64,000 nucleotides of DNA from Acanthopleura granulata. Lineage: Eukaryota > Mollusca > Polyplacophora > Chitonida > Chitonidae. The stretch lies in the NCBI GenBank assembly GCA_016165875.1, contig JABBOT010000014.1, positions 11,503,871 through 11,567,870 of the forward strand. Direction: 5' to 3'. The position numbers and the translations under genes were made by a program. Under the pieces are notes generated by a model. That model was not told the origin of the DNA. It was given only the letters and a program-made list of their open reading frames with translations, and did no database searches. Of this stretch, positions 24,030 through 35,936 are shown piece by piece (positions within the stretch are counted from its first letter, which is position 1; each line of letters begins with the position of its first letter).

Positions 24030-26250
24030 TTTTTACACCACTTGAAATATGTCACACAGGTTCAAACAATTTCTACACAAGTTGAAACAATTTCTACACA
24101 AGTTGAAACAATTTCTACAAAAGTTGAAACACTTCCAACGCCCTGCAAGCTCGAGCAGTTTTTTACATTTGTTGAAACAGTTTCTACACAAAATGACACA
24201 GTTTCTACACAAGTTGAAACCCTTTTATTCACGATCTGAAACATCCCTTACAAAACTCGAAACTGCATGCACGAACTGGAACACATCATGTCATCAAAGA
24301 TTAAATTGTTTCTACATGATTTGGAATATTTTCACAAAAGCGAAAACAGTGCCTACCCGAAAGATTTTAACATTAGTTTAAACATTTTCCATATATGTAA
24401 ACAAGATAAAACAGTCTTTTCACAGTTTGAAAATTGAAACATTTTCTCTACGATTTGAAACTTTGAAAGTTTAACCAATTTTCACACGAAATGAAACATA
24501 TTCACTAAAGCGGAACCAGTTTCTACGCGATTTGTAAATTTGTCATGTTAGATAACTGCTTCTTTAAACATTTTCACAAACGCGCTCTCCTATTTTAATA
24601 CAAATTGAAACATGCATGTTCCACACAAAATAAAACAGTTTCTACAAAGTTCAAACATTTCCTCCGAGATTTGAAACTTTGTCAGTTGAACTAATTTATT
24701 TTCTACACGACTTGAAACGCTTATCTTACATTGAGTGACTCAATCGCAGCACAATGACCCGAAACCTCCCACCAATGCGGTCGCTGTGAGTTCAAGACCA
24801 GCTCACGCTGGCTTCCTCTGCGACCGTACGTGGGAAGGTCTGCTAGCAACCTGCGGATGGTCGTGGGTTCACCCGGGCTCTGCCCGGTTTCCTCCCACCA
24901 TAATGCTGGCCGCCGTCGTATAATTGAAATATCCTTGAGTACGGCGTAAAACACTAATCAATTAAATAAATCTTAAATTGAATCAGTTTCTACACAAAAT
25001 GAAGCATTTTCAATGAAACTGAAATAGTTTCTGCGCGGTCTGAAACAAACGTTTTCTAACAAAATGAAGCAATTTCTACGCGACTTTTTCATTTATTTAA
25101 ACAGCTTTTACACCATCTGAGAAATTGAACCTGTCTTAAAACAGTTCAATGAAAGAATTACACACGACCTGAAATAATGACACTTTAATCTTAACAGTTG
25201 CCACAGGACCTAGTTAAAATAGTTTCTGTTCACAATGCGAAGCATTTCACACCGGTTGAAATAATTTCCACAAGACGTAAGCTGTTACAGCTAGTTTGTA
25301 CATGATTTGTAAATTTGACATCTTAGTTAAAACTATTCCTTCATAGGTAAACTGACTTATTTTCTACGTGACTATAAACGCTTTACTGAAGTTGAACCAA
25401 TGTCTACACAAACTGAAACAAATTCCCTAAAGCTGAAACAGTTTCTACACAAAACGAAATTAAACATATTCAAAGGCAATTTCTACCTTCACGATTTGAA
25501 ATATTTTGACTTTAGTTTAAACAGTTTCACACCATTTCAAAAGTTGTCACCTAAGCAATTTTTTTTCAGACTTTCGTAAAACTAAAACCGTTCTTTTCAG
25601 GATTATATATCTTCAACACGATTTGAAAAAAAAACAAAACAAAAAAAACAATCACTATTAAAAACACTAAAATTCTACCTCACTTCGGACACTGCAACAC
25701 AAGTTTAAACAATTTCTATACTCGAATTGAAAAATTTTCACTTTGGCTGTAACGGTTTTTAGATTTAATTGAAATATTTTCACTCAGTTTAAGACAGATT
25801 CTTTACGTGTGAAATATTTTCACAAAAGTTGAAATTTTTTCTACACGACTAGAAACTTTTATACAATGAAGCTGGATTCTACAGTTTTTGCACTTCGGCC
25901 AGCTTTCTTAAAACAGTTTCTTCACAAGTTAAACAGTGACTACATGGTTTGACAATCTTCATTTAAGTTGAAATTATTTCTGTGTGATTTGAAGCTTTTT
26001 AAATCTAATCTGAAACAGCTTCTACAAGATTTAAACATTTTCTACCCATAAATCAATTCCTGCACAAGTTGATATATATTTGGACTGGGAATAAAACATT
26101 TATATATACCAATGGAAATGAACTAACGGTTACAATTCGAACCAATTTGTGATGAGCTGAAATGTTATCAGATGAATGGAAAGCCTTTACTTGTGTTAAA
26201 ATATTTTCATACGTCTCGAAATTAAAAAATAGAGATAAGCCTAAATACAA
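24030..26250. repeat. Decaying 21-bp satellite, about 2.2 kb
   Basis: Near 24060-24225 the 21-bp unit AATTTCTACACAAGTTGAAAC is repeated almost exactly. From there to about 26.2 kb the words GAAAC, TTTCTACAC and ATTTTCAC recur at loosening spacing, as in an old array that has mutated away. A SINE (24730-24968) has inserted into it. Confidence 0.75.
24730..24968 (+). mobile_element. SINE family 1 inserted in the satellite
   Basis: It has GCACAATGACCCG, CACCAATGCGGTCGCTGTGA, a B box GAGTTCAAGACC, CGTACGTGGGAAGGTCTGC, CCTCCCACCATAATGCTGG and an AATTAAATAAAT end. The A-box part of the head is degraded. The satellite resumes on both sides, so this insertion is younger than the array. Confidence 0.85.
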
Positions 26251-27599
26251 AAGATTTTTAAAAAAGTAAATTGTAAATCATGGGAAAATAGCGCTTGCCA
26301 GCCTGTGTGAAAACCTCATTTTAACAAATCTCATCTTCTTCAAAGTGCATTTGATGTCGAAAAAATTTCCTCAATTATAACACTGACAGGCATAAAAGAT
26401 TGAAAACTGAAATCCTTTGAGGAGAATTTATCCCTACATTTTTTGCGCCAGTGGGTTTTAAGTCTGGAGTTGTAACTCCCTCATGCACTCCACAAACCTG
26501 TAATCGATGGATCGCACTTGAAGGCATTTAACAAATGAAATGGATTTATCTCATTTGTCAAAATGCAATCTGAAAAAAAAAGAGCAGAAAACAGTCAGAA
26601 AGAAAGAAAGAAATATATACTAAAAAAATAAAGATAAGTGATGCTTCAGGTAACTTGGGTGTATTCACGCTGGCAGCAAATTCAATTTCATTACTTTTGT
26701 CAGTTATAGTTGTATGGTCCATTTCACTGCATGTAACATCCGGGCATGTCCACACACTGCTGTCATCTGCTCATCCCCTTGATTAATTTCACTCGTCAAC
26801 GAAGAAAACAACAAAGAGAAGTCACTCAACTGTGAATGATTACGACGACCGCACCTGTTTGGTTAAACTGGGGCCGTCCAGTCAGTATTACGGACAGTGC
26901 CGATGTGCTACGGATAGGAGTGATACATGTACCACGTGATTTCGTTGGTTTCACCATAGAGTTTGTTGTTGTGTGTATACATGTATGTTACGGCAGTAAT
27001 GATGACGAGGCAAAATAGACATTACCTGTCTGAAATCTGATTAATATCTACCTGCGGGGCAAATGGCAGACGATTATACAGGTGAAGAGGATGTTCTGAC
27101 TGGACTGATAAAACTTGATCTAAGTCATCTCTTAATTTGATTAGAAGTCAGACACTTATGATGTGAGGTCATTATACGCACACTTTCTTCTGAGAGCGTC
27201 TGTGCTTTCAGTGCCCTAATTGTTCTAAAATTTAGGACAGATAGTAGCAGTGTTGAAACCTAAAAATTACATTTCTCTTCCATTTTTCGGGAACGTAAAG
27301 ATATGGATATGTTGTTCATAGATGGACTAACTACGGGAGAAAGGGGACATTGTATATATTCCTGCTATGGGGAAACCAGCAGATCCCAAAAATTAGAAGA
27401 TTTATGGTACTTGAATATCACCAGTAAGACTGCTGGATGACATGTCGTGCAACATGTTATTAGGAATATCACGTGACCATGTATTGACCAATGTAAACCT
27501 AGTAGTGCTATGTGAGATATAATAATAGAAATATACTATAGCGTGTATCAACTTTAGCATTTCATACACCAGACATATAAGATCAAGGAAAATTACGGT
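26251..27599. other. No recognisable feature
   Basis: AT-rich sequence without coding support. A short GAAA run lies near 26600. Confidence 0.4.
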
Positions 27600-28250
27600 G
27601 ACAACACAAAAGCTTGCCATGAAAGGTAAAGAACTCAAAATTGTGACAGAGAAATGTTGACATAGGCACCTGCATGGGAAAATATGTGACAGTGTGGCGG
27701 AGACAGCTGAGAAAATTTGTGACAGATACATTCATTAAAATTTGACTTTGTAACAAAGGCTGTTGGTAACATGTGAGAACGTGAACGATGTAGTTTGGAA
27801 AATTTAACAGTGTGACAGGTACAGTTAGAAAAATGCGACAGCGTGGCAAAGTGCTGTCGAGAAAATTTGACAGTGTGACATATACTTGTGGAAAATGTGA
27901 CAGTAAGACCTATTCTATTAGGGAAATGTAACAGTGTGACAGATACAGTAAGGAAAATGTGAAACTCGGCCAAAGGCTGCTGAGAAAATGCGACTATGTG
28001 ATTGATGCAGTTGGAAAAATGTGACATTGTCAAAGATAGAGTTACAAACAAATGCAACAGTGTGAAAAGGGCTGTTAGGAAAAAAGTGACTGTGACAGAT
28101 AGATTTGGAAAATGTGACAGATACAGGCGGGAGCTGTGACACTGTGACAGATACAGTTGGGAAAATGTCACAGTGTGACAGAGGCCATACTGAGAACACG
28201 CGACGGTATGATAATGTGACAGACACGGCTGGAAGAGCCCAGATGCGTAT
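27600..28250. repeat. ~31-bp degenerate minisatellite
   Basis: Units combine GAAAATGTGACAGTGTGACA with GATACAGTTGG-like tails at about 31-bp spacing with frequent indels, for roughly 20 units. The 208-codon minus-strand frame across it is a by-product of the array. Confidence 0.8.
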
Positions 28251-28261
28251 ATATTAGACAC

Positions 28262-29267
28262 CGGGTAAGGGAAAAGGCGTGGAAAACTGAAATTAATAGG
28301 TACGGTTAATTATGCGTGGCCTTGTTATATAATGAATACTTCATTTATCAGAATACGAGTTAACTTTGAGCTGGATTGTTCAGTTTCCACTTAGAAAGAT
28401 AAAACATCGCCTGCCGCGTATATAGTTCGTGCATGAGAACATAACATAGGCCCACAACGAGGCGTAAATAACAACACAGATCTGCTAGTGCATATACCGG
28501 CGCATCTCCCACTGCAACTGACGTACGCGGATCTGTGAGAAAGCTGATGCTGTTTCTCCGTCTGTCTGCTCTGGTTAAAGTGAGTCAGGATACACTAGCA
28601 TAGTGGTGTAAAGGTTTGCATGTACGTCTAGTGTCGACAGGCCTTACGTTGTGTGATGATTTACCAATCTTTATCACTTCGGATTACCAGGCATTGAACA
28701 ATGAAATCCCGGGGCATGTTTAGGGCGAGCAAGTCGATAGGGCAGTTGGCCTACTGTTAACTGGAAGTGGATATATGCTTCAACTGTGCGTGCTTCTGCG
28801 GGTAAGGAACTGCAGACAACTTGTGTAGGTGAGTAAAGATACATCAACATATACATATATACAAAGCATACGCCAGCTACATAGATAGGCCTGGCTTGGA
28901 TAAATACCGATACGCGCTGTTTTCTCGTCAACCATAATCCGTGGTGTAATCTAAAGTGTTATCAACGCATGGGTCATGTACTCAGGAATAAAATAAGAAA
29001 TTTGTGATTAAGAACGGTTTAGTTAGTGATGTGATGTGAATGAGGTTTTAGGAGGTCTTATCGTAATCAAGGTGCCGGTTACGTCTATATCGGTGGAGGA
29101 AACCCTATATATAACGTACTGGGACCTTCCTCGATTTCCCAATTGCCATGTGACCAACGTCGATTCTGACGTACGCTTATACCTAGGACCACAAGCTATA
29201 GAGATACACCTTCAAAAAAAAAAAATCTTCAGTTGTCGGTTTTTTGAGGTTAAGGCGGGTTGTCTTT
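28262..29267. other. No recognisable feature
   Basis: No splice-bounded frame or repeat recognised. Confidence 0.4.
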
Positions 29268-29400
29268 CTGTTGATCTAACGGATTAATCCGTTTATGATT
29301 ATAGACTGAGTCGTTATAAAGTACGAATTAATCCGTTACATAAACGGAAAGGCAATCCGCCATCCCTCTGATAACGGATTGAACCGAAGATTATTTCAGT
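29268..29400. repeat. Dispersed palindromic element, copy 1
   Basis: It begins GTTGATCTAACGG and contains the perfect 16-bp palindrome AACGGATTAATCCGTT (29278-29293). It continues through a second TTAATCCGTTA and CATCCCTC to a diverged AACGGATT near 29373. The same arrangement occurs at 46884-46995. Confidence 0.65.
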
Positions 29401-29408
29401 GCATATAC

Positions 29409-29422
29409 AGAGAGAGAGAGAG

Positions 29423-29453
<31 letters not shown>
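29409..29453. repeat. (AG)n microsatellite
   Basis: AG run with two GATAGAG interruptions. Confidence 0.9.
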
Positions 29454-29454
29454 T

Positions 29455-31825
29455 TTTCCAGAACGAACTAATGAACCTAATCTTTAAGTCAGACGTCTGG
29501 AATCTGATGTTAGCAAAAAATGTGAAAATCAAATTAAAAAAAAAATTACCAAGTTGTCTCAAGCTCGTAATTCGGCTAAGGTTTTATGTCAACTCGTAAG
29601 AAAAGGTGTGTGAATAATGTCTTAATAATTAACAGTTTTTGTATTGGCTTGATACTGGTCGATCATTTTCAACTTGGCCAATACAAAAACACGGTCAATA
29701 CAGCCTTGGCCCGAAGATCTGTAGTGCCTGGCGTCATTCCGTTAATAACATGTAGGTGTCACTTAATAAAAGTCGAAATGAGCTCGCACATTTAAACCGC
29801 AGTAATACCTATCATGCCGTGTGTATTGCAGCTGTGTGCCTGTGGATGTTCTCTACGACATAGTCGCAGGGCCATGTTATGATCTCCTATACATCCCATC
29901 TATCCAGCAGTCAGGCGCTTAATTTTAACACTCTATATGCATGCTGCCGTATCGACTCGACTCCAGCCTGGCGTGTATCCCGTACCTTGTGCCATTCCAC
30001 TGACACCCATCTTTTGTAACACCGCAGTCCGTGGTTGCGTGGGTGAGTCATCCATGATGCTGCTTACCACCAGTGAGTCAATAATTCAGGGGACGTAATT
30101 ATGCCGAGCGGATCAGTCAATATAGTTAGCGCGTGTGTGGGTGCTAACCGATATTGTACAGTGTATGTGGTGGCATTTCTTCAACATTTCGGTACCATGA
30201 CCTAACTGCGACTTGTATGGGACTGTATATATGGCCGTGTTCCATGGGGCAGAATTGCCGACGAACAGAGTTTACGGGCTGTATTTGTATATGTACGAGT
30301 TTTGACAAACGACAAACGGGCTGAGGGTACAGGCCCAACCTTACGTTGCAACGACAACCGTCTCCGGATATCTGTATGTATACCAGTGTCTCACCGTCTG
30401 GTGTTCACTTCCAAGCAGAAAAACGAGATCCAGTCCATTACCGTCCGTTAGTTTCCATTAATCCATTGTGTGTCCATCTCAGTGGACTTCCGCTCTTGCT
30501 TAATTGCTGGCTAGACATCCAGACGACCAAACGGATGGACAGCGGGCTGGTTTTGTCGCTTGCCCCCCCTTCCCCTGCTCTATGACCCAGCGATACCCGT
30601 CTACACCCGTATGACCCCAGGATCCTACTGTGCGTGCCATACGGTAGGTATTTATCTAAACATTTGAAACCACTTAAATAATGTGGCTTTTGTATGTCAA
30701 TTAAGGTCATGTTGTAGTTGTTAAAAGACACAGTAGCCCCATCTTTAAAGCCACATTTCCGGCTTCCCCCGAAGTGTGACCTGACGTCGCCCACCCCTCT
30801 CAGGACCCCGGACAGACAGAACTGACACCTACACGGCTGACAGAAGCCACACAACCCCCAATGCACTAACACCAACACCTGTAAAATATCCGTTAATAGA
30901 ATTTATCACCTGTAAATCTTAGTTTTGTTTACATTGCTTTCAAACTACATTAACAGTTACTTAGTTTGACAGGTGGCACGGTTGCACAAAGCAGGATGGA
31001 CTTATATATGGAAGTCAAACTGTTATTAAACCTATGTCAGAAATTAGCAGCATATATTCAACCATATATCTAGTGTTTGTTGTTGCAATATACTCAATAC
31101 TTAAGTGTAAAATATTAAATTTGAAATATTTTTGATACAAAATTGAGATAAAATGTTATGTATTTAATATAGGTGTACATAAAACGTGAGATATTGCATA
31201 TATATACCTACAGAGTAGGTATACTTAAACAAATATATTGTGGACGAACAGCATATACTTCTGTATTATCAAGCAGAACATAACATTTTATTTAATAAAG
31301 ATAACTTGTTGGGGTACTTTCCACTTTGCAGTATGCCCAACAATAACAAAAGAAAGTAAGTGACGAAAGGAAAATTTTCCTAATCTGGATTTTTAGTGTC
31401 TCTGTCTCCATAAGACTTGGAATATTTGCAACACTCCTCCAGTTATCCATCTGTTTAGCGAAGCATAAATGGAAGCAATTGCCGAAATTCCGTTGATATT
31501 GCCCCCATTTTGCTTTTCATCTTCAAATAAAAATGGTTGGTTGTCAAAAAATTTTTGAACGTCACTTGCTTCCTTGTGCCATTGCAGTATATCATAACGC
31601 AGTAGAATATTTAAATGAAAACCATACGTTTGTGAACAATTGGAATACACATGTAGACCAGATATGCTGAATAAGACGAGTCCATACCAAGTTATTTCTT
31701 AAAATCATTAAACGATGTGGAATGCACATATATCACGTGATATTTTGCAGTATATAGGTCTCAGATAACCAGTGATCAGCTGCATCCGCTGAGCTATTTC
31801 GTTAGTTCTGGTACGAATTTTAGAA
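29455..31825. other. No supported gene; GC-richer patch at 30.3-30.9 kb
   Basis: A patch with raised G+C and CpG near 30330-30880 keeps long frames open on both strands (minus 146 codons, plus 79 codons), with no domain. A minus-strand frame at 31393-31650 has a coding-like look (GGNINGISAIASIYASLNRW) but no homologue I recognise. Confidence 0.35.
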
Positions 31826-31960
31826 ATGAAGGTCTCCCAGCAACTTGCTGATGGTCGTGGGTTTTCCCCGGGCTCTGCCCGGTTTTCTCCCACCATAATG
31901 TTGGCCGCCGTCGTACAGCGTAAAACACCGGTCAAATAAATAAACAAATAAATAAATTTT
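31826..31960 (+). mobile_element. SINE family 1, 5'-truncated
   Basis: It starts inside the body (AAGGTCTCCCAGCAACTTGC), continues GGTCGTGGGTTTTCCCCGGG, TCTCCCACCATAATGTTGG, CGTAAAACACCGGTCAAATA and ends in an AAATAAAT-type tail. Confidence 0.85.
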
Positions 31961-32055
31961 AGAAATAAACCGAAACGTGCATGTGTAATCTTTACAAGCA
32001 ATAATTATCTTAAATTTTCTTATATTTCCTTGTAACAGTTGTAAGGTATAAATAG

Positions 32056-32219
32056 TTTGTCATTTTTATTTATTTATTTATTTCATTGGTGTTTTACGCC
32101 GTGCTCAAGAATATTTCACTTACACGACGGTAACCAGCATCATGGTGGGAGGAAACCGGGCAAATCCCGAGAAAACCCACCACCATTCACAGGTTGCTGG
32201 CAGACCTTTGTCATTTTTA
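32056..32219 (-). mobile_element. SINE family 1, 5'-truncated, with target-site duplication
   Basis: The element (32069-32206) reads from its tail on the plus strand (TTTATTTATTTATTTC, GGTGTTTTACGCCGTGCTCA, ATCATGGTGGGAGGAAACCG) and stops at CTGGCAGACC. A perfect 13-bp duplication TTTGTCATTTTTA flanks it at 32056-32068 and 32207-32219. The truncation therefore happened at insertion, as in LINE-driven retroposition. Confidence 0.88.
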
Positions 32220-32859
32220 GTGTCATTGGCGATATTTATGTTATCCGACTTGTTTTTACAAATAAAGGACGAGACCATAACTTTTATATGTACATAAGGT
32301 GGAAACACCTGGGCCCTTACCGGTGTGTACCATACACATGTGCCTTATCAGTATGATATTTTTCCTAAATTTATTTTTTGACTCAAAAAGATATTTTAAA
32401 AACAATGGAGTGTAATATTAGAAACCAGGATTAATCGCTACATAAGAAAGATTTTTTATATACTGAACGACATTGAACAGTATGTAATGAAATATTGCAT
32501 CGCGTCATGAAAAAATTATAACATGTTGGTACTTTATATATGCCTTGTCGGTCAACCTTCACCCGCCTTCTGACTGCTGCACAGCCCCCCCCCCTCCCCC
32601 CACCTCCCTCCGCCCGGCCCGTCTCATCTGAGCATGCACATCAGGGAACGCGCCTGTCCAAACATTATAACACTGAGTTATTATTTTAAACTCACTGATG
32701 AAAATAGTCGGCTTGCAACAGGTATTAATTACTGCTTGCATGTGTTGTGATTGAGTCAATAAGTACATTATAAAGGCCTGCTATACTATTATAAACAACA
32801 TGTTTGTGTTGTATTACGTATTGTAAACATCAGCACATAACAAACATCACAAAATGAAC

Positions 32860-33660
32860 CGTTTACATAGCATGTTGCTACCAAGAAAATAAGAAGCAAA
32901 ACAATTATAGAGAAAATATAAAGATACCAGCACAAGGATAAGAAACGAAACAGAACTGTATTATGTGACAATATGAGGTACAAACAGAAGGACAACAAAG
33001 AAAACAGAACTGTATTATGTGATAACATGAGGTACAAACAGAAGGAAAACAAAGCAAACAGAATTACATTATGTGACAATATGAGGCACAAACACAAGGA
33101 CAAGAAGCTAAACAAAAGTGTATTATGTGACAATATATAAGATACAAACAGAAGGATAAGAAAGAGAACAGAACTGAATGACGAGACAATATATATGATA
33201 CAAACGCAAGGATGAGAAAACAAAAGAGAACTGTATTATTTCAAATAGATGATACCAACACAAAGATAGGAAACAAAATAAAACGGTACCGTAGAGCATA
33301 TTGTGAGACTCAAGGGTTTTGAGGCATTACCCTTTGTATGTACGTGTATTAAGATACAAGTAAAATGATGAGAAACAAAACAGAATTGTATTATGAAACA
33401 AAGCCTTTGAGGCTTCGTCTCTTGTATACATAGTATTAGGCAAAAAATAGGACAATAAACGAAACAAAATAGTACAAGGAGACGGGAGGCTTTTGAGGCT
33501 TCGTCGTGTCTATATGTAGTAAGATAAACACAAAATTATAAGAAACAAAATAAGCCTGTATTTACAAAAGGCTATGATTTAAGGCTTTGTTGTTTGTATA
33601 TAGTAAGATACAAACACCAGGATAAGAAACATCACAGAAGTGTATAACCAGGTAGGAGGT
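32860..33660. repeat. ~55-bp degenerate minisatellite
   Basis: Units combine TATTATGTGACAATATGAG, TACAAACAGAAGGA and AACAGAACTG at about 54-57 bp. The right part (33300-33660) is looser, with added AGGCTTCGTC-like segments. The 144-codon minus-strand frame here is an array artefact. Confidence 0.8.
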
Positions 33661-33669
33661 TGTTGAGGC

Positions 33670-34957
33670 TTCGTCGTTAAGAAGCTGTTGTATCTTCTCA
33701 TTGGTAATTAATCCCCTTATATTTTGATGATAGAAGTCTTTTTGAAGTAAGAAGACAGGCAGCGCTGGTTGCAATACATCTTCTAATCGTTAATATCTCT
33801 AAGTTTTTCATATATGCATAGATTAAGAACGTACAGGTTAATAATTTTTTTGAAGTATAGGGGACCTTGCTTTTATATGGGATATTTTAATTAAAGGCGC
33901 AAAACATTTTGTTAGACAAAAAACCGTATTATGGAAGCGTAATTTATGAATGATTATTCGAGTCAGTATTTTGCTCAGTTGGAACATCATAATGTTAATA
34001 ATCAGGGATCGTGTTTGTTGACGGGGTTGTCATGGTTTCTTAATTACAGCAAGTGTGCGCCTCGTTCGGATTGACATAGTACTTGACTTTGTTAAACTTT
34101 GAATTTTGCAGAACCTCACCAGTTGATTTATTTACATTATTCGTATCTGACGTAAAAAGCTACTAATACACCCTATGTATGTCTATACCAAAAGGAAAAG
34201 TGTATGCATAAATAGAATAGATTTAGGATTTATTTTCGCATGTATAAAGGGGCATTCTTGTAATTTTATAGAAACCTTTCGTGAGCACATCCTCGGCTAA
34301 CAAAAGCTGGAATAAACAGAGTAGAGTTATTATAAGATGGCTTATGAACGCATTTGTTATTCTGTCGCCGACATCAATTTTTCTTACTCTCGTAACTACT
34401 ACAGCTTAAGTGAACTGGTTCACGATAGCGTCGTTCTTGTTCACATATCATGTACTTGTTAGATCGTATCTGTGTATACACACAGTTATGAGGGGGTAGT
34501 TTATAACGATCGTGTCACGTTTCCTGCGTGGCTTTTTTACTTAACCGTGGCAAGTTTCACTCGTGTTGTGTAATCCCACAGCCAGCCAGCACTGCATACC
34601 TGATGGTGGGGACATTGTTTATGGAGATCTACTGTTCATAACTTCTCGACCCTCGGGGTCTGTTGGTCTAAGACGGCTGCGTAACGGGAGCTCGGCTTGG
34701 TCTCTATCTGGGGGCCGAGGTTCGCCTGCGCCGGGCAGGGGGTGGAACACCAGCTCCGTTACTCCCTGCTCCGTTGCGTCTCTGAAATTCGAGCAGAGGT
34801 CGGGCTTCATCAGCGAGAGTCAATAGTCTGTCTGGGAGGGGGGAGAGGGGCAGGGGAAGAGGGGACAGGTGAAAACAATAGCTGCTCAGTGAGAGGTGGT
34901 TTTCCTGTGGGCTTTGCAGCTGGGAAAACTGTCACGTCTGAGGCTTATCTGGCTTTG
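33670..34957. other. No supported gene; GC-rich patch at 34.56-34.95 kb
   Basis: A G+C- and CpG-rich patch (34560-34950) precedes a TATA-like element and could be promoter-proximal DNA of the Ly6-type gene. Open frames there exist on both strands without recognisable domains. Confidence 0.35.
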
Positions 34958-34965
34958 TATAAATA
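34958..34965 (+). promoter_or_regulatory. Candidate TATA box (TATAAATA)
   Basis: A consensus-like TATAAATA lies just downstream of a GC-rich patch and about 870 bp before the Ly6-type start codon. It could drive that gene if a non-coding first exon follows, but no transcript evidence is available. Confidence 0.2.
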
Positions 34966-35489
34966 ACTGGGAGATACGGTTAGACGGTCAGATCTGACTT
35001 TCCACTTCTACCTGGAGAACGTGTGGTACCTGTGAAACTTTTGCAATCAAGTCCAGCTAGACAAGCTGCGGCGTTATCAAGGATATATCTGACGTATACC
35101 GGGAAGGTCACAGTTTTTAGCTGTGCACTTTTACAATCGAAGCGGTATATATACTGCATGTATATTGTCTCAATTTGTTTACCTGTATAGTGGGAAGAAC
35201 TTAGCCAATTGCAATCAACATCAGGTGGACCACAGGTAAATTTGATAACCCTTATACCGTTATAAGCTATTGGCGAAGTGTTTCTATGGGGCGTTGGAAT
35301 GGTTTGCTTGTATTTACCAAAACATCTTGCTTTCTTTCTTTTTTTTTCTGACACCCGTTGATTACACACGTTGTACAAGATAGTATATTGAACAGTCGGT
35401 TCAACTAGCTAGGGACTTTTCGTCTGATATTGCAAGCAGGTGAACGGTTTCATGTCTGCGCATCTATACAGCATTAACTTGGCTGTAGC

Positions 35490-35491
<2 letters not shown>

Positions 35492-35552
<61 letters not shown>
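35492..35552. repeat. (TA)n microsatellite, about 60 bp
   Basis: Uninterrupted TA dinucleotide run of about 30 repeats, 285 bp upstream of the Ly6-type start codon. Confidence 0.95.
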
Positions 35553-35556
<4 letters not shown>

Positions 35557-35644
35557 TTATATGCGGCACATTACTTTGGTGCAAGAGTATAACTGTCTTT
35601 CTCAGTAACAAGTGAAAACCAGTTTCTTTTTCTTGTCGTTATAG

Positions 35645-35836
35645 GTATTTTGTGCTGAATAGGGAAGAGAATAGCCCAGAGTCTTCCAGAGAGGTTCCAC
35701 CCCAAGGTTTCCGGTGGAAAGCTTCGTCCGAAGCTTGTCTGAAAAGATCCTATTTCAAGGTCATCTTTGAAGTTTCCATTGGAAGGTCCCCTTGGAAGAT
35801 TCAATTGAAGGTCCGCTGGGAAGGTTGTGCGTCGCT
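35645..35836 (+). promoter_or_regulatory. Probable 5' untranslated segment of the Ly6-type gene
   Basis: A pyrimidine-rich stretch ending in ATAG at 35641-35644 looks like a 3' splice site, so this may be the non-coding front of the first coding exon. It contains no ATG before the chosen start. It carries a perfect hairpin (AAGCTTCG and CGAAGCTT around a 2-nt loop, about 35718-35735) and several GGAAGGTCC-like words. Confidence 0.35.
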
Positions 35837-35936
35837 ATGGATCCGTGCAACGCCATAAAGGTTCTGTCAGCTGTATTCTTCGTGATTATACAACTACCGC
35901 AAATCGTCACCTATGTCGTAAACGAAAGTAAACAGG
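35837..35936 (+). CDS. Ly6-type gene, exon 1 (signal peptide)
   Basis: It encodes residues 1-33 plus one base, with donor G|GTAAGA. It holds only the signal peptide and a short linker. Confidence 0.85.

Noticed and set aside
27635..28261. 208-codon minus-strand ORF
   Set aside because: It is composed entirely of the degenerate 31-bp minisatellite; parallel frames are also open.
30438..30878. 146-codon minus-strand ORF in a GC-richer patch
   Set aside because: No domain or splice context. The opposite strand is equally open, which fits base composition more than coding.
31393..31650. 86-codon minus-strand ORF (GGNINGISAIASIYASLNRW)
   Set aside because: It has a coding-like composition, but I recognise no family and see no splice borders; left as an unexplained frame.
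32789..33223. 144-codon hydrophobic minus-strand ORF
   Set aside because: Its apparent membrane segments come from translating the ~55-bp AT-rich repeat; no start context or splice signals.
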